DNA of 64,000 nucleotides, from contig JAKGHH010000007.1 in NCBI GenBank assembly GCA_022828595.1, forward strand, positions 34,348,356 through 34,412,355, written 5' to 3'. The notes under the pieces are model-generated. The model was not told the origin of the DNA and made no database searches. It saw only the letters and a program-made list of their open reading frames with translations. How positions within the stretch are numbered: the first letter of the stretch is position 1; the number at the start of each line of letters is the position of its first letter. The position numbers and the translations under genes were made by a program. This DNA comes from Nelumbo lutea. Taxonomy: Eukaryota; Streptophyta; Magnoliopsida; Proteales; Nelumbonaceae. Below are positions 22,697-36,256 of this stretch, piece by piece.

Positions 22697-24274
22697 GGTT
22701 CCTAATCCTGTATTGTTTTTATTTTATTTGAATTGCACATCACAGTAGTAAGGGCAACAGGGTTTGATGGGTCAGCTATGAAACCACCTACTTCTTCACT
22801 GAACCTACAGATAGACACCCTACTCAACCCACCAGCATTGTGGTTGGACACAATTCTGATATTTGGTAATCAAATCAGCAGATTGGAATTCCATTAATGC
22901 GCCATTAGACTGCTATGTTGTAGGGCAAATCTAGCTTCATTAGAGGTTAAATCCTAATCTTTTGAAGCTTCTTGTCAAAAATCAAAATGGAAACCCCAGC
23001 TAACTCTACAAGGATTCCAAACACTGATTTCCCCTACATTGAAGTGGGCTGAGGTATTGAAACCCCAGCTTACTCTACAAGCGAAGAAAAAGGAAAAGAG
23101 AGGGGACCCAACAAATATTGGCATCATCACCTCCAATGCCATTAACCACAGAGGTCATTGATTTTGTTTCCTGTGTGGGCCATGGATTTCCTTTCAGAGT
23201 GTGCAAAACAACAACCCAAACAGCATTTGAACAGAGCTATTGATTTCCCCTACAAATTTCAGCACAGGGACCCACCCCACTTGCACTGCTACTTCTCTTT
23301 GCTTTTCCTATATACTAATGTTCAACAGATCTAGATTTTCAGTATATCCAACAGATCTAGATTTTCAATCTAGTTTTAGTATTCTCTACTCTTTTCAGTA
23401 TATCCAACAGAATGAAGCAACAGATCTAGATTTTCAGTATATCCAACACAAGTACAAGAACCAACAGGATTCATTAACCCAACCCATATAGTTGGGATAA
23501 GGGTTGGATGATGACTACCATAAACTGGGCTTCTTCTATCATAATGATACATGCCAGTAACAGATATACTGAAGTACTTATACCAACTGTCTTCATGAAG
23601 TACTTGTACCTTACCAGTAACCTCAGCAAGGGTTGGATGAAGTACTTATGCCAGTAACAGATAATAATAACAATTATTAATTTTCTAAAAACTAATATTT
23701 GTTTATCTGTTTAGAATTCCTAAAACCTCAGCAATCAAAGTGAAAAAAAAAAGAACTTGGACCTTAATATGCACCAATTCTATTTTACATAGTCTTCTTT
23801 AGCAAATTAAGTGCATCCAACAGGGATAAATAGTTGAATTTTGTGATGTAGAAAGTAAAGGAGAAGGTCCTACCACTTGGTAATGGTTTTCTGGAAAGAT
23901 GAAAAAGAAAGAATTCAGATCTGACATAAGGGGAAATTAAAGAGTTTTATATCTGAAATATACAAGAAAATAAAGAAGAAAGGAGATATTGCACACACCT
24001 TTAGTAAGACAAAAAAAAGGAAGGTTTAAAGAAAGAAGAGATACTAGGAGAGAGCTCTCCTAACCACAATTAATAAAAGCATAATTATTGTTCATCAAAT
24101 CTACTCTAAAATTTTAATCACAAAAACTCTATTCATAAACTCAGCATAAGGGCTCAGATTTTCTTTCTTGACTCATTGGACAGTCCTGATCCTCTAAACA
24201 TCAAACATGTGGCAAGTTATGGCAATTTCTTTCTTTTTTTATCAATATTTTCTCTTTGTAAGGAACTTGTTATA
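22697..24274. other. Intergenic DNA with short direct repeats
   Basis: This is the right flank of Tat-A. No gene is recognised. At 23324-23450 the words CAACAGATCTAGATTTTCA and TTCAGTATATCCAACA recur three to four times as a small local repeat. The phrase AAACCCCAGCTTACTCTACAAG is repeated at 22993 and 23058. Confidence 0.4.
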
Positions 24275-24480
24275 GTTTCTTTATGGTCTTGGGGTTGGAT
24301 GTATTTGAGTATACTGGTTTTTCCTCTAGCACAGGTTCTCTTTATACAGGGGTTCTATTGTATTTGGTTTTTGGATATTAATGAATTAATTTACCTTACA
24401 GTTTCTTTTTGGTATTTGGTTTGGATGTATTTGAGTATACTAGTTTTTCCTCTAGCACATGTTCTCTTTATACAGGGGTT
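24275..24480 (+). repeat. Local direct duplication, 126 bp apart
   Basis: Block 24275-24353 recurs at 24401-24480 (TTGGATGTATTTGAGTATAC starts at 24295 and 24421) with few differences. A short open frame spans both copies but has no recognised motif. Confidence 0.75.
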
Positions 24481-24920
24481 ACAAAAACAGTAAAGAATTT
24501 TTTTCAATCATAAAATAGGTATGAGCTATTAGAAAAACCATAAGTAGTAGTGGTTGTGGGAAGGGACATTGGGAAGTAGCCCAGGTATCCCACCACCTCA
24601 ACAAGACTAGAATCATTCTTTCAACCTTTCCTCTACAAAGAAGGTTAGTTCCAAGGGAGCTTACTTCAGTAGCTGAAAGTCAACAAGAACTGGGGCAGGA
24701 AAGGTTATTTTGTATATGGAGAAATCTATCCAACATGATTCTTTTTTGAAGACAGATGGGAATTATTGTCTTTCTATGTTTTATGTTTATCCAGTTATCT
24801 ACACGTTCTTATCTCTTTTTCAATGAAAACATTATCTTATCCTTATAAAACAGAATTAATGGATTCTTTTGCAAGAGATCGGGCTAAAGCAACTAATGAA
24901 TATCAATAAAATAGTAATAG
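24481..24920. other. Unassigned intergenic DNA
   Basis: AT-rich intergenic sequence. No gene, RNA or repeat was recognised. Confidence 0.4.
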
Positions 24921-24922
24921 AG

Positions 24923-24994
24923 GGATTGCGCAGCATTAATGATTTTACAGGGATTGTGCAGCATTAATGATTTTACAGGGATTGTACAGCATTT
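24923..24994 (+). repeat. 28 bp tandem repeat, 2.5 copies
   Basis: GGATTG(C/T)(G/A)CAGCATT...TTTTACAG begins at 24923, 24951 and 24979. The third copy is partial. Variation is confined to two bases after GGATTG. Confidence 0.85.
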
Positions 24995-25722
24995 GATTCT
25001 GCAGAAGCTTCATCACCAAAGATCAGAAATCATGGATAATAGCAGAAGAGGATAAGAAAACCATTTTGGTCTATTAGGCTTTCAGTAGCCAAACAAAAAA
25101 AGACCGTTTTTGGTCTATTGGGCTTCTAAAAGCCCAAAAGATCTTTTAACTTTTTAGTTATTGTATTGTATTCTTTATTTTTTTTTTGTTTTTCCTCCAA
25201 GATTTCTAGAAGCAGCAAAGAGAATGGGAATGGAGGAAAGTCACCGTCTGGTGATTGAAGACTCCCTGTGAGAAATATAAACTCAAGAAATTATTATTTG
25301 CATATTCTATGGCTCTGCAATGCATTAATTGTTCCTTTGTATATTATTGTGATATAGCTGTTGCAGTATACTAACCTATTGGATCAGTTAAATCATGAAT
25401 CATCTTGAAAATTAGCCAATGATGTCCTAACATTACCATGATCTTGAAGCATCCTACTCCTACTTAGTGCATAAAATAGAGTATTTTATTTCCATTTAAG
25501 TCTCTTCTGCATCTGTTAACATTTGTGTGACCAACAAAATAATTGATAACAACATAAACAACATCTGACTTACTGGTGGTAGTAAGTTATTGAAGTCCAA
25601 CTGCTACTAGGAATTTGGAATTTAGGAACTAGTAAAAAATGTTAATGAGTTTGGTTATCTTGGTTGAAGAGTTGGAAAAGCTGTACTTGGGACCAAATAG
25701 AAATTTTCTTTCAAGTCATATA
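24995..25722. other. Unassigned intergenic DNA
   Basis: No gene is recognised. A near-repeat of TTTTGGTCTATTRGGCTT occurs at 25064-25081 and 25110-25128. The stretch ends at the target-site duplication ATATA (25718-25722) of the solo LTR. Confidence 0.4.
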
Positions 25723-26359
25723 TGTTAGACAGTGTATGCCTTTAGCTCCAATCAGAATGATGTACATTATGACATTTATTGTAAATGAATAAAATACATA
25801 TTTGATTCATGTTACTATGGTGTGTTTCTGTTTAATACTCTTAAATTAGACACATATGAGATTCGTGTTAGTTTAAAATTTTTACAACTGTTGGATAGAT
25901 CTAGGGAGATTTATCTTGCCAAAGCTGACATCGATGTGTCGTCAAATTGGTTAGGGTGACTTGTCTCAGTTGCCAGGGTGAGACCTGAGGTACATGCAGT
26001 GTGAGTTTTCTTGAAACACTGAACCGGACCAAAATTCCAGTATTGCCCTGAACCTTGGAGATAGATGGGCAAAACTGGAATATTACACCTAACCCCTAGA
26101 CTCGATTATGATACTACACTAGGTGTCGGATTGGGCTGTCTTTGATATGCTAATCAGTGAGATCCTTAGAGGGGGTCAAAACCTGGGTATGTTGAGACAG
26201 TCCGAGAGTTCATCTGAGTGGGTGATCATAGTGATAGAATCAACCCATTTGTCGAACAAAGTGAATGATCGGGGATGCACTCTCTCTGATGAAAACCAAA
26301 ACTGTCGGTAGTTGATTTCAACCGTTGAAATTTGTTTTGCAAAATATATTTATATATTG

Positions 26360-26409
<50 letters not shown>

Positions 26410-27690
26410 TATTGTTTCCAAACGTTTGCAAAAAAGGTTTTAATTCCCGGGATCCATGTGAGCAGAGAGTGTAACATTGTTCTTTGTAGCCGAGGGAGAT
26501 GTCCTCTCTTGTCGGATAGTGTATGATCATTATGGGCTGAGAGGTTAAGTGTAAGACCATTAAGGGTAATACCTAATGGGCTAATCTTGCATTTGCCTAC
26601 AGTCCTTGGGTTTTTATAAGGTGGCTTGACACACGGACTATTTAGTGTAAATGTTGGGACCATTAAGAGCCCAATGTCATGAACTCAGGGGTTCATTGTC
26701 TCCAACAGTGAATTCAGCCAAGCCTTGTAATAGAGGCTGGGTTGAACCCATGTGGCTGATGTGTAGATCAATGTTTGGGTCCCACGCCATACAAGGATAC
26801 CCAACTGGGCAGTATGTTAAGAGGTTAAGTGAGCATATAAACTTAATGGGCCTAAAGTCCAATTCGAACTAGCTTAATAAGATTAATTAAATAAGGGTGG
26901 TTCTGGGATTTGGATCAGCAAATAGGATAAGGGATTATCCCTATCCACTCAAAGAGTCCAGATCCAAATAAAGATTTGAATAAGGAAACTCTTAATTTGA
27001 TTAGGAAGGTTGAACTTGATCTACAAATAAGATAAGGGATTATCCTTATTTCTTAAAGAGAGTCCAAATCCAAATAAAAGATTTGAATTAGGAAGCTCCT
27101 AATAGGGTTAGAAAAACCTTTCTTTAAGGCTATAAATAGGAGAGCATGGCGAACCCACAAAAACACAACAGATAGTCTATTGAATCAAGAGATAAGATAG
27201 TATACAGTTCGACTGCTTTTGTCTTTTGCTCTTGTTCCTGTTCTTGCCGCCCTACCCAGCTCGATTTCTACCAGTGGGAGTGATCAAGAACAGTTCTTGA
27301 TATTGCCTTTTGTTTGAAGAGGCAATCTAAAGTCGTGCTCACCAGCCCTCCATCATATTCTTGCTGAAGAATTCGGTTCTTGTTGAATAATCGTCATTAT
27401 GATTCTGCTTCACCTCACATCGTGTCATCTTCGATGGAAGTAGTCTTTGGTTTTTCTCCTTAGGCGTGAACACCTTCATTGGGGGTTTACTATTACTCTG
27501 TATCAAGTATATCCCTCTATTCCCTTTTGGTTTCAGATCTGATCTGGTTTGGCTTCAAGATTGATCCTTGAAAATGCAGTTTTCTAAAATAGGAAATGCG
27601 ATTCTCATATGGGAGAGAGAAATTTTTGAAATTTCACCCAACTTTCCTATAGGGTTCGGCCATCCATATGATGGATCTCTCATCCTTTCA
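25723..27690 (+). mobile_element. Solo LTR, 1,968 bp, TSD ATATA
   Basis: It starts TGTTAGACAG and ends CATCCTTTCA, with the canonical TG...CA ends. Five-base duplications ATATA flank it at 25718-25722 and 27691-27695. No internal retrotransposon sequence adjoins either side, so it is a solo LTR left by LTR-LTR recombination. A second copy is at 60663-62636. A TATA-like GGCTATAAATAGGAG lies at 27128-27142. The two regions differ at many bases and in a (CA)n(TA)n run here. The superfamily of the parent element cannot be told from the LTR. Confidence 0.85.
26361..26410 (+). repeat. (CA)n(TA)n compound microsatellite in the solo LTR
   Basis: About 14 CA units are followed by about 10 TA units. 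The sister LTR at 60663 has only a TA run at the equivalent place (about 61295-61323). Confidence 0.95.
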
Positions 27691-27695
27691 ATATA

Positions 27696-28154
27696 TATCA
27701 ATGAATGGCTCGTATAAGACCTGCAACAGTCATAAATCTGTATAGGTAGTACTTGGATTTAACTGAAGTTGAAGGCATTGTTGTTATTAACATCTTAAGA
27801 CTGGACCATTTGGCAAATAAATGAACCTTGAAGCACTCATTTAAGTCTCACTGTTACATTTGATTTTATATTCTCTAAGGGAGCTTGTGACAGAATTAGA
27901 AACAGGAAACCCATGGCCATGTGTTTTACCCAATTATCATATTCATCTAGCATAATTACTGTAGATGAGAAGCTACTTTATTTTATATACTAGATTCCAA
28001 TGTTTGAGCAGGATACAAGTTGGTACTTGGTAAACTAAAATAGTAAAATTTAGGTTAATAAGTTCCACAAAACTTGTAACTCAGGCATGGCGAGGGCCGG
28101 GTGGTTAACGGGGTGCATCAATGCAAAGTTTAGGGGATGCACAATGGGTGGAAC
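27696..28154. other. Unassigned intergenic DNA
   Basis: No gene or repeat was recognised. The sequence is of normal intergenic composition. Confidence 0.4.
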
Positions 28155-28189
<35 letters not shown>

Positions 28190-28190
28190 T
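28155..28190 (+). repeat. (ATAG)n microsatellite
   Basis: About nine uninterrupted ATAG/GATA units. Confidence 0.95.
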
Positions 28191-29457
28191 ACATACTAAA
28201 AGAAGACACAATACCCATTACAATTAGCTCTAATGAAGAGGATGAGGTGGATGTGGCTAGAATAGATGGGTGAATGGGATATATAAGCTATTGGTTTGGG
28301 CATGGTGGATTCCTCATTGGGTCATGGAGTGTGGTGGTGAGATATGTCAGAATGCATTTGGTGGTGAAGCATGTTTTTATGTATCAGATGGTTTTGTTAG
28401 GGTGGTATTCTTCCTCAAGACCATTAAATCTTCCACTTGGTTAGGATTTATAATGAAACTCTTACTGTTTAGTTCCTTCGCTGCAGTGACCCAGATGTAC
28501 AACTGGCTAAATGTTCCTGTTTTAATGCATAATTACCATGTAAGCTTTCTTTTAAAGAAATTATTTCAGTAAGTAGAAAAAGAGATGTACATGAGAGGAT
28601 GTACACAGATTTGAATGGATATAGCCATGCTATTAGAAATTTTTTGTTGTTTTGGTTGTTTTAAGAAACTGCTGTGATTAAGATTTCATAATGAGGGTAA
28701 AAAGGCATTTATATTCAAATATTTTTTAGTTGAAAAGACAAATGAGGACCTGAATTAGCTAAGGCGTCAGGTGCAGAGATTCCCAAAACAGCTCAGGCTG
28801 TTTTTAAAAAACAGCCAAAGTGAACTTCCTACTAGTGCCTTCACAGTTTCCTTGTGACCTGACCTGAAATGTTAGGGGATGTAGGCCCCTGGTCCCTACC
28901 TATTTGTTCTTTCTGCCTTAATAAAATGTCTCAGCTTTAAAGGAATAAGAGAATATTATCATAGTATATAACCTGGATCTTAACAGATGATATCTCTGTT
29001 ATTTTGAGATGACTTGTTCAGCTCCAGTTCTGCTTCTCTGCTATCAAAGTCATAGCTTTTGAATAAAATCCAAAACTGAAGTGGAATTGTTCTAATGTGA
29101 TGGGCCATATTAAATCATTTCTTACTACTTCAACCACCCATTCAGGTTCAGGTCTTACCTACCAAAAAAATCAGGTTCAGGTTCAGGTCTGTCAACACTG
29201 GTTTTACCATGAATGAATGGTTGTAGAGGCTAAAGATGCCAGGATGCAACTTTAGGTTACAGTTTGTCAACACTGGTTTTACCATATAGAAGTCTGCTAC
29301 CTTGCTCTAGTCTCTTTACAGCTTAAGGGCTTGTAGACTTGTGGGGTTAATTATATCTGTTTTGCTTTCAACCAGTTATATATGGAAGGCACCTAATTCT
29401 GCTTAGGCAGCCCTTATGGATATCATATCAGGATGATTCCCCTGGTGGTGGAATTAG
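28191..29457. other. Unassigned DNA upstream of the IQD exon
   Basis: It may contain intron sequence of the IQD gene, but no IQ-motif exon was found here or elsewhere in the window. The open frame at 28270-28572 has no recognised motif. A CAGGTTCAGGTTCAGGTC run at 29171-29189 is a minor local repeat. Confidence 0.35.
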
Positions 29458-30087
29458 ATAGAACGACAACTTCCAGGATATCAATTCTTTGAAAGCCAAA
29501 CAATTCCTGCAAAGAATGGTCTAACACCATCCAAGCGCATTTCAGAGCACAGTCCGCAACCACAATCAAGTAACTACAAGCAAGGAATGTTTGGCTTTGA
29601 GAACCTTGAGGCCCTTACACCAAGATCTTCAAAATCATCCATGCCCACAAGAACGAAACTTAGACCAACTCTATCAAGCCGAGCGCTACAAACGAGTAGC
29701 TCCACCCCAGTGAAGCATCCAAAGCAAAGAACAAGTGCAGCTGAAGTTTATACATTGAGAGATGATGAGAGCCTCACAAGCTGCCCGCCATTTTCCATGC
29801 CCAATTACATGGCACCAACAATTTCTGCTAAAGCAAAAGTGAGAACTCTTAGCAATCTCAAAAAAGGGTTACCAACTCCAAGTCTTGAAGCAAAGAGACA
29901 ACTATCTTTTCCTTTAACCCGAAGCATTGGATCTCTGAGGTGGAACAAGGGCTTTCTGTTCTCAAACAAGGATTCCATGTCTCAAAAGATATCAGGGAAG
30001 CATAAGTCTACCCCTTCAATAGGTAATCTGAGTGTGGATTCCACCATATCTTTGCCTGTTGGAGTTGGAAGGAAGCCATTCAAGTGA
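29458..30087 (+). CDS. IQ-DOMAIN (IQD) protein, C-terminal exon with DUF4005
   Basis: This is the last exon of a plant IQD protein, a calmodulin-binding, microtubule- or membrane-associated scaffold. The DUF4005 signature PNYMAPTISAKAKVR (about 29806-29850) is followed by EAKRQLSFPLTRSIGSLRWN. The family-typical end NLSVDSTISLPVGVGRKPFK is followed by TGA. The frame is open from 29458. The exact acceptor is uncertain: TTAG at 29454-29457 or TTCCAG ending at 29476. Immediately upstream, 29412-29457 reads SYQDDSPGGG in another frame, which may be coding sequence put out of phase. The IQ67 calmodulin-binding region is not found in the window, so this is either the end of a gene with a long upstream intron or a 3' gene fragment. 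It most resembles, from memory, the IQD28-33 type. Confidence 0.7.
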   Translation: MERQLPGYQFFESQTIPAKNGLTPSKRISEHSPQPQSSNYKQGMFGFENLEALTPRSSKSSMPTRTKLRPTLSSRALQTSSSTPVKHPKQRTSAAEVYTLRDDESLTSCPPFSMPNYMAPTISAKAKVRTLSNLKKGLPTPSLEAKRQLSFPLTRSIGSLRWNKGFLFSNKDSMSQKISGKHKSTPSIGNLSVDSTISLPVGVGRKPFK

Positions 30088-30240
30088 ATTTGTGTGATTT
30101 TTCTATCTTTAGTCTTATATTTCTTTTTCTATTTTATTCTTTTTTTCTTCTTTGGTGGGTGTTTTGCTTGAGATGTTTAAACTAAAGTCTTGTATAATTA
30201 GTGCTTGTATCAGAAATAATAAAACAACATTAGGGAGTGA
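30088..30240 (+). other. Putative 3' UTR of the IQD gene
   Basis: T-rich sequence follows the stop. AGAAATAATAAAAC at 30212-30225 is a plausible polyadenylation context. Composition changes after it. Confidence 0.45.
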
Positions 30241-30640
30241 AAAATTGAATACAAAGATCCTCACTGTTAAATTGTACTGATGTTTTTCCTCTGTCTTATT
30301 GCCTGTATAGCTTGAAATTCCCTCTCCTTACTTTTATGAAACTCCCATATTTTCACTATTGAAATGAACAAGGGACTAAGGGAGCAAAACACTGATTCCA
30401 TCAAGTTTCTTTAGGCTGCATTTGTTTGCAATGCAGATCAAAACCACGTACAAATTTTGCACCCAGTTCAGTTTTTTGTTTGTGACTATAATTCACACTT
30501 ATGCCTGATGCAAAACTTGCACTTTTTGTCTCATTTCATTCATTAACAGTGCAAATTTTGCATATGAAAACTGATGCATTTCACCATTTCCTCCTACCTT
30601 AATTCTCTCATGTAAAGTGGGGACCTCATCAATTTGCTTC
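30241..30640. other. Intergenic DNA related to the small MITE family
   Basis: No gene is recognised. Words such as GCAAATTTTGCA and TGCAAAACTTGCAC (30450-30565) resemble those of the GTGCAAATAC MITE family described nearby, so part of this may be a worn copy. Confidence 0.35.
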
Positions 30641-30765
30641 CAATCTTACTCCCCTAATATGGTGCAAATACAAGGTTTAGAAATACCATATAGGAGGTTT
30701 TGCACTGTACATATTTGTATTTGCACTCTTCCCAAACTGAGTCTAAATAAATTTCTCCCCCCCTC
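30641..30765. mobile_element. MITE-like copy 1 (GTGCAAATAC family), worn
   Basis: The right end TTTGTATTTGCACTCTTCCCAAACTGAGTCTA is shared with the copy at 31048-31165. The left side carries GGTGCAAATACAAGG in the opposite sense. The boundaries are approximate. Confidence 0.5.
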
Positions 30766-31047
30766 AAACCACATCATTTCACTTTTTACAAACAAACAAA
30801 ACAAAGTCAAATCAAAAGCAAAAATAAACAAAGATTTATAGTCGATTCATTTGTACTATCAGCCCTATATATTTACACCAGTTAAAATGAAATTTGCAGC
30901 AACCAAATGGAACTTAAGTATCTTAACACTACTTCACAATGACATTCGTACTATAATAAAGTATAAGTCACTGAAGAAAACTTACACTGTCATAATAGAA
31001 TCAAATGAAAACGGATGATATTTTCATAAATAGTGAATGGGGAAGAT

Positions 31048-31165
31048 GATAGGGCTCAGTTTCATAAGAGTACAAATACAAATATATACAGTGCAAATAA
31101 AAACCATATACAAGGGTTTTGTGTTGTTTGTATTTGTATTTGCACTCTTCCCAAACTAAGCCTAA
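31048..31165. mobile_element. MITE-like copy 2 (GTGCAAATAC family)
   Basis: The left end TAGGGCTCAGTTTCATAAGAGTACAAATACAAATA and the reverse complement of the right end, TAGGCTTAGTTTGGGAAGAGTGCAAATACAAATA, agree over most of about 35 bases. The whole copy is nearly palindromic and non-coding. Confidence 0.65.
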
Positions 31166-31317
31166 AAGTTATGGATGTTGTGAAAATAGTAGCAATCTGA
31201 AATTATTAGTTCCTACTGGTGCAACAAAATGAACCAAATGAAGCAAAAGGAACAATAATACCTGATTTTCCATGGCAAATGAAATACAGACCAACCCTGA
31301 GCAAAAAAAAAGGCACC

Positions 31318-33160
<1,843 letters not shown>

Positions 33161-33226
33161 GCCTTCACAACAGAGGCTCCACTTCAGTCACATTGTCTAA
33201 GGGCCTTCACATGGCCTTTTTTCCTT

Positions 33227-33346
33227 TAGGCTCAGCTTGGAAAGAATACAAAAACAAATTTGTACAGTGCAAATGCATACAAAATACAAGGTTTTGTACT
33301 CTATAAATTTGTATTTGTACTCCTTACAAACATAGCCTTACTATCA
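33227..33346. mobile_element. MITE-like copy 3 (GTGCAAATAC family)
   Basis: The left end TAGGCTCAGCTTGGAAAGAATACAAAAACAAATTTGTA pairs with the right end AAATTTGTATTTGTACTCCTTACAAACATAGCCTTA. It is about 118 bp and almost palindromic. It sits between the AT-rich array and unique DNA. Confidence 0.65.
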
Positions 33347-35340
33347 ATATACGATTGCAATTCTCTATCCACCCCTATCCAATCGGCAATTCTAGATCTT
33401 CCTAGTTAAACCGTTCGAGTTGGTTACTGACAACACTCCACAACGAACCATGTCGTCTTCACCCTTTTCAGTTGTAACCGTTTTGTCCACCTCAGTCACC
33501 GGAAAACTGACTGTATCAACCTCCATTCCCACCGCCATCGAGTTCATCAGCGACCATCTCATTTGTTGTTTCCCTTCCTAAAGATGCAGTTCTCACAGCC
33601 TCCGTGGTCATTCCTGAACCATGATGGTTATTGGGGGGAACACCACCACCAAATATCTCACTTCTATTACTGCCCACCGTCTCTGCTCGTAGCCATGCAT
33701 GGTCCCCATTGTAACTCCGAATCAATAGACTTGTCATCGTTCTCTTCATCAACCTTACGTGTACAATGTTTTACATTATGGCCCACTCTAGACTCCACCA
33801 CAGTAAAAGCAGAAGACTGGTAGATGTTCATGCTTAATATCAGCCCAGATTGCTCTTCCCTCTCGACCTAACTCTGGTGCCCTCCTACGAAGATGTCCAC
33901 TCAAACATCTGGACACCAACGCTGCAACACCAAGATGAACCCATTGACTGCCCACGGGCCTTGTGAAAGGGTAGTCCTAATATCCATCTTATGTGAGAAG
34001 AAGAAGAGAAACACCAATCCATCAGGGTTGGATTCAACTTGCACTAGACTTGCAATTCCCAGACTTTAGGAAAAAGGCTCCGAAGTCCGAACTACAACTG
34101 GGTGTATCACCTTCTCCCCGACCACCTTTCCTATCAAACACTTCCTCCAATTCAACACCCACATGTACTCCATCCTCTTCAATCCCCAACCTCTTTAAAT
34201 ACTTACTTCAAATATTTTTTTCCAACCAAGTATAATTATTATATAATACATTTGTTAATTCATATTTTCCATTTAAGAATAAACATTAATGATTTGGCTT
34301 AACAATTTTAATGACTATTAATAAATATTGATTCTTATTTAAGGTTTAATTACTGAATTTGGTAATTATTATGGGGCATGCTTTGAATAAACATTAATGA
34401 TAATTGATTGTTATTATTATTAATTATTTATATAAATATATGATTGTTATTATTATTTACTTAATTCAGTAATTTTGGAGTAAGTAATTATTTGATTTAA
34501 TCAGAGTCTTTCATTTTTTAGTTATTTATAATAGACATTTAGGGTAGGCTCTTTATTTGATTTAAGAGACTTACCATGTTTTATCTAGACAATGACCTAG
34601 TATTAAGAGGCAACTACAATGTCATTTAATTTGAAACTTACTGTTTAACAATAAAAAATCAATGTCCTATTGAGCAACCCACCCCCAAAAAAAGTATCAA
34701 TAACTTTGAAATCATTAATCTAATTATAAAATAGTAAACTTAGACGGATGTTTACAACAATATCACGAATACTGCTTAACATTTAGGGACATATGAATGG
34801 ATAAAAAACATTTATAATATCCATTCAAAGAGGCAAAGAATGAAGAAGATCATTCAAAAAGCTGCTAAGAAAAACAATCAATGCCAAACAACATTTGCAG
34901 ATGCATCCATCCTCTAAAGTGAGAGATGAAAAATATATGACTACAATCAAATCATCATCATGTATGACTACAATCAACTGATAATATAATTAGGACTCTG
35001 AAGCCCAGGAAACATGAAAAGAAAGGAGAATAATGGGACCATACTAAGTATGGAAGTCACCTCCAAGTTAGGTGGCAATGCTTCTTTTGGTCGATCATGG
35101 TTATGGATTAGTCTAAGCCCCCCACAAATGCACGTAGACTGGCTAAAATTTATCTTTAGGAAAAGATAGGGAAACCTGTACATAACCTAATGGTATGTTT
35201 GAATTACGGGAATTGGGAGATAGAAATAGGAAATGTAGGTAGAAATTATAATTTTGGGCATGTTGATGTGTCAAATTCAAGTCAATTAGAATACTCATAG
35301 ATTTTTAGTTCATTCATTTAATGGTAATTTGAATATTTTT
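33347..35340. other. Non-array DNA between two AT-rich blocks
   Basis: 33350-34230 is of normal composition and holds short open frames on both strands (33516-33752, 33563-33823, 33993-34235) without any recognised domain. It could be a gene fragment. 34230-35340 is AT-rich and unassigned. Confidence 0.35.
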
Positions 35341-35473
35341 TATTCCATGTCTTTATTGAATAATATAGATTAATAATTATGAAATCAGTAATAATAATAA
35401 GTATATTATTATTACTATTATTTACTAATAATATATTCTTATTATGTCTGTATTGATTTTGAAATCATCATCA

Positions 35474-35504
<31 letters not shown>

Positions 35505-36256
35505 GAAGTAATTAATTTGTTATAATTATGATTTTTAGTTAATTCATGAAATAATAATTGCTTTAATAATTATTTTAGTTTAACAATAATGAAATATTGA
35601 AAGTTTATAATTTAACTTCCACTAAATGAAATATTTATTGGAGAATAATAATTAACACTAATTATATATCTACAAAAAATTAATATCAATTAATATAAAT
35701 ATAAAATGATTTTATCCCGACTAATAATTAACATTATTAAAATACTTATTAATTATCATTAATTCATTAGCATTCTGAAGTAATAATTATCATTATTATA
35801 ATTAAGAAATTAATTATCAATAAGTAATTATAATCAGTAATTAATTTTTATCAGAAATCATTATTATTGGTAATAATTAATTATAATTATTTATGATAAT
35901 AATAATATAATTATATTAATTAATATAAATATTAATTATAATTGTTGATAATAATAATAATAATATAATTAATTATTTCATATAAATGTATGCATTATAA
36001 TTTCTGATAATAATTCTAATATAAATAATTAATATTCAATATTTTTTTCAAAATAATTAATATGAGTTAATATAAATATAAAATTATTATTTCTAAATTA
36101 TTAATTATCATTATGAAAATCATTATTAATTATCATTCCGAATTAATAATGAGAAATATTATCAGTGGTTAAGTATTAGCAGTAATTATTATAAGAAATT
36201 ATTATCAATGAGTTACTATTATTAGAATTAATATATGAAATTAATTAATTAGAAGT
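35341..36256 (+). repeat. AT-rich array unit, left flank of Tat-B
   Basis: It resumes the array with CTTTATTGAATAATATAGATTAATAATTATGAAATCAGTAATAAT, nearly identical to 31321 onward. It contains TTATGTCTGTATTGATTTTGAAATC at 35438 and ends with GAAGT (36252-36256), the target-site duplication of Tat-B. Confidence 0.85.

Noticed and set aside
26318..26560. Frames with alternating T-H or C-V runs
   Set aside because: They come from the (CA)n(TA)n microsatellite inside a solo LTR.
28270..28572. Open frame upstream of the IQD exon as a possible IQD exon
   Set aside because: The translation has no IQ motif and no similarity I can recognise to IQD proteins.
33516..34235. Possible small genes between MITE copy 3 and the AT-rich array
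   Set aside because: Short frames on both strands have no domain, no splice structure I can support and no clear start context. Left as unassigned DNA.
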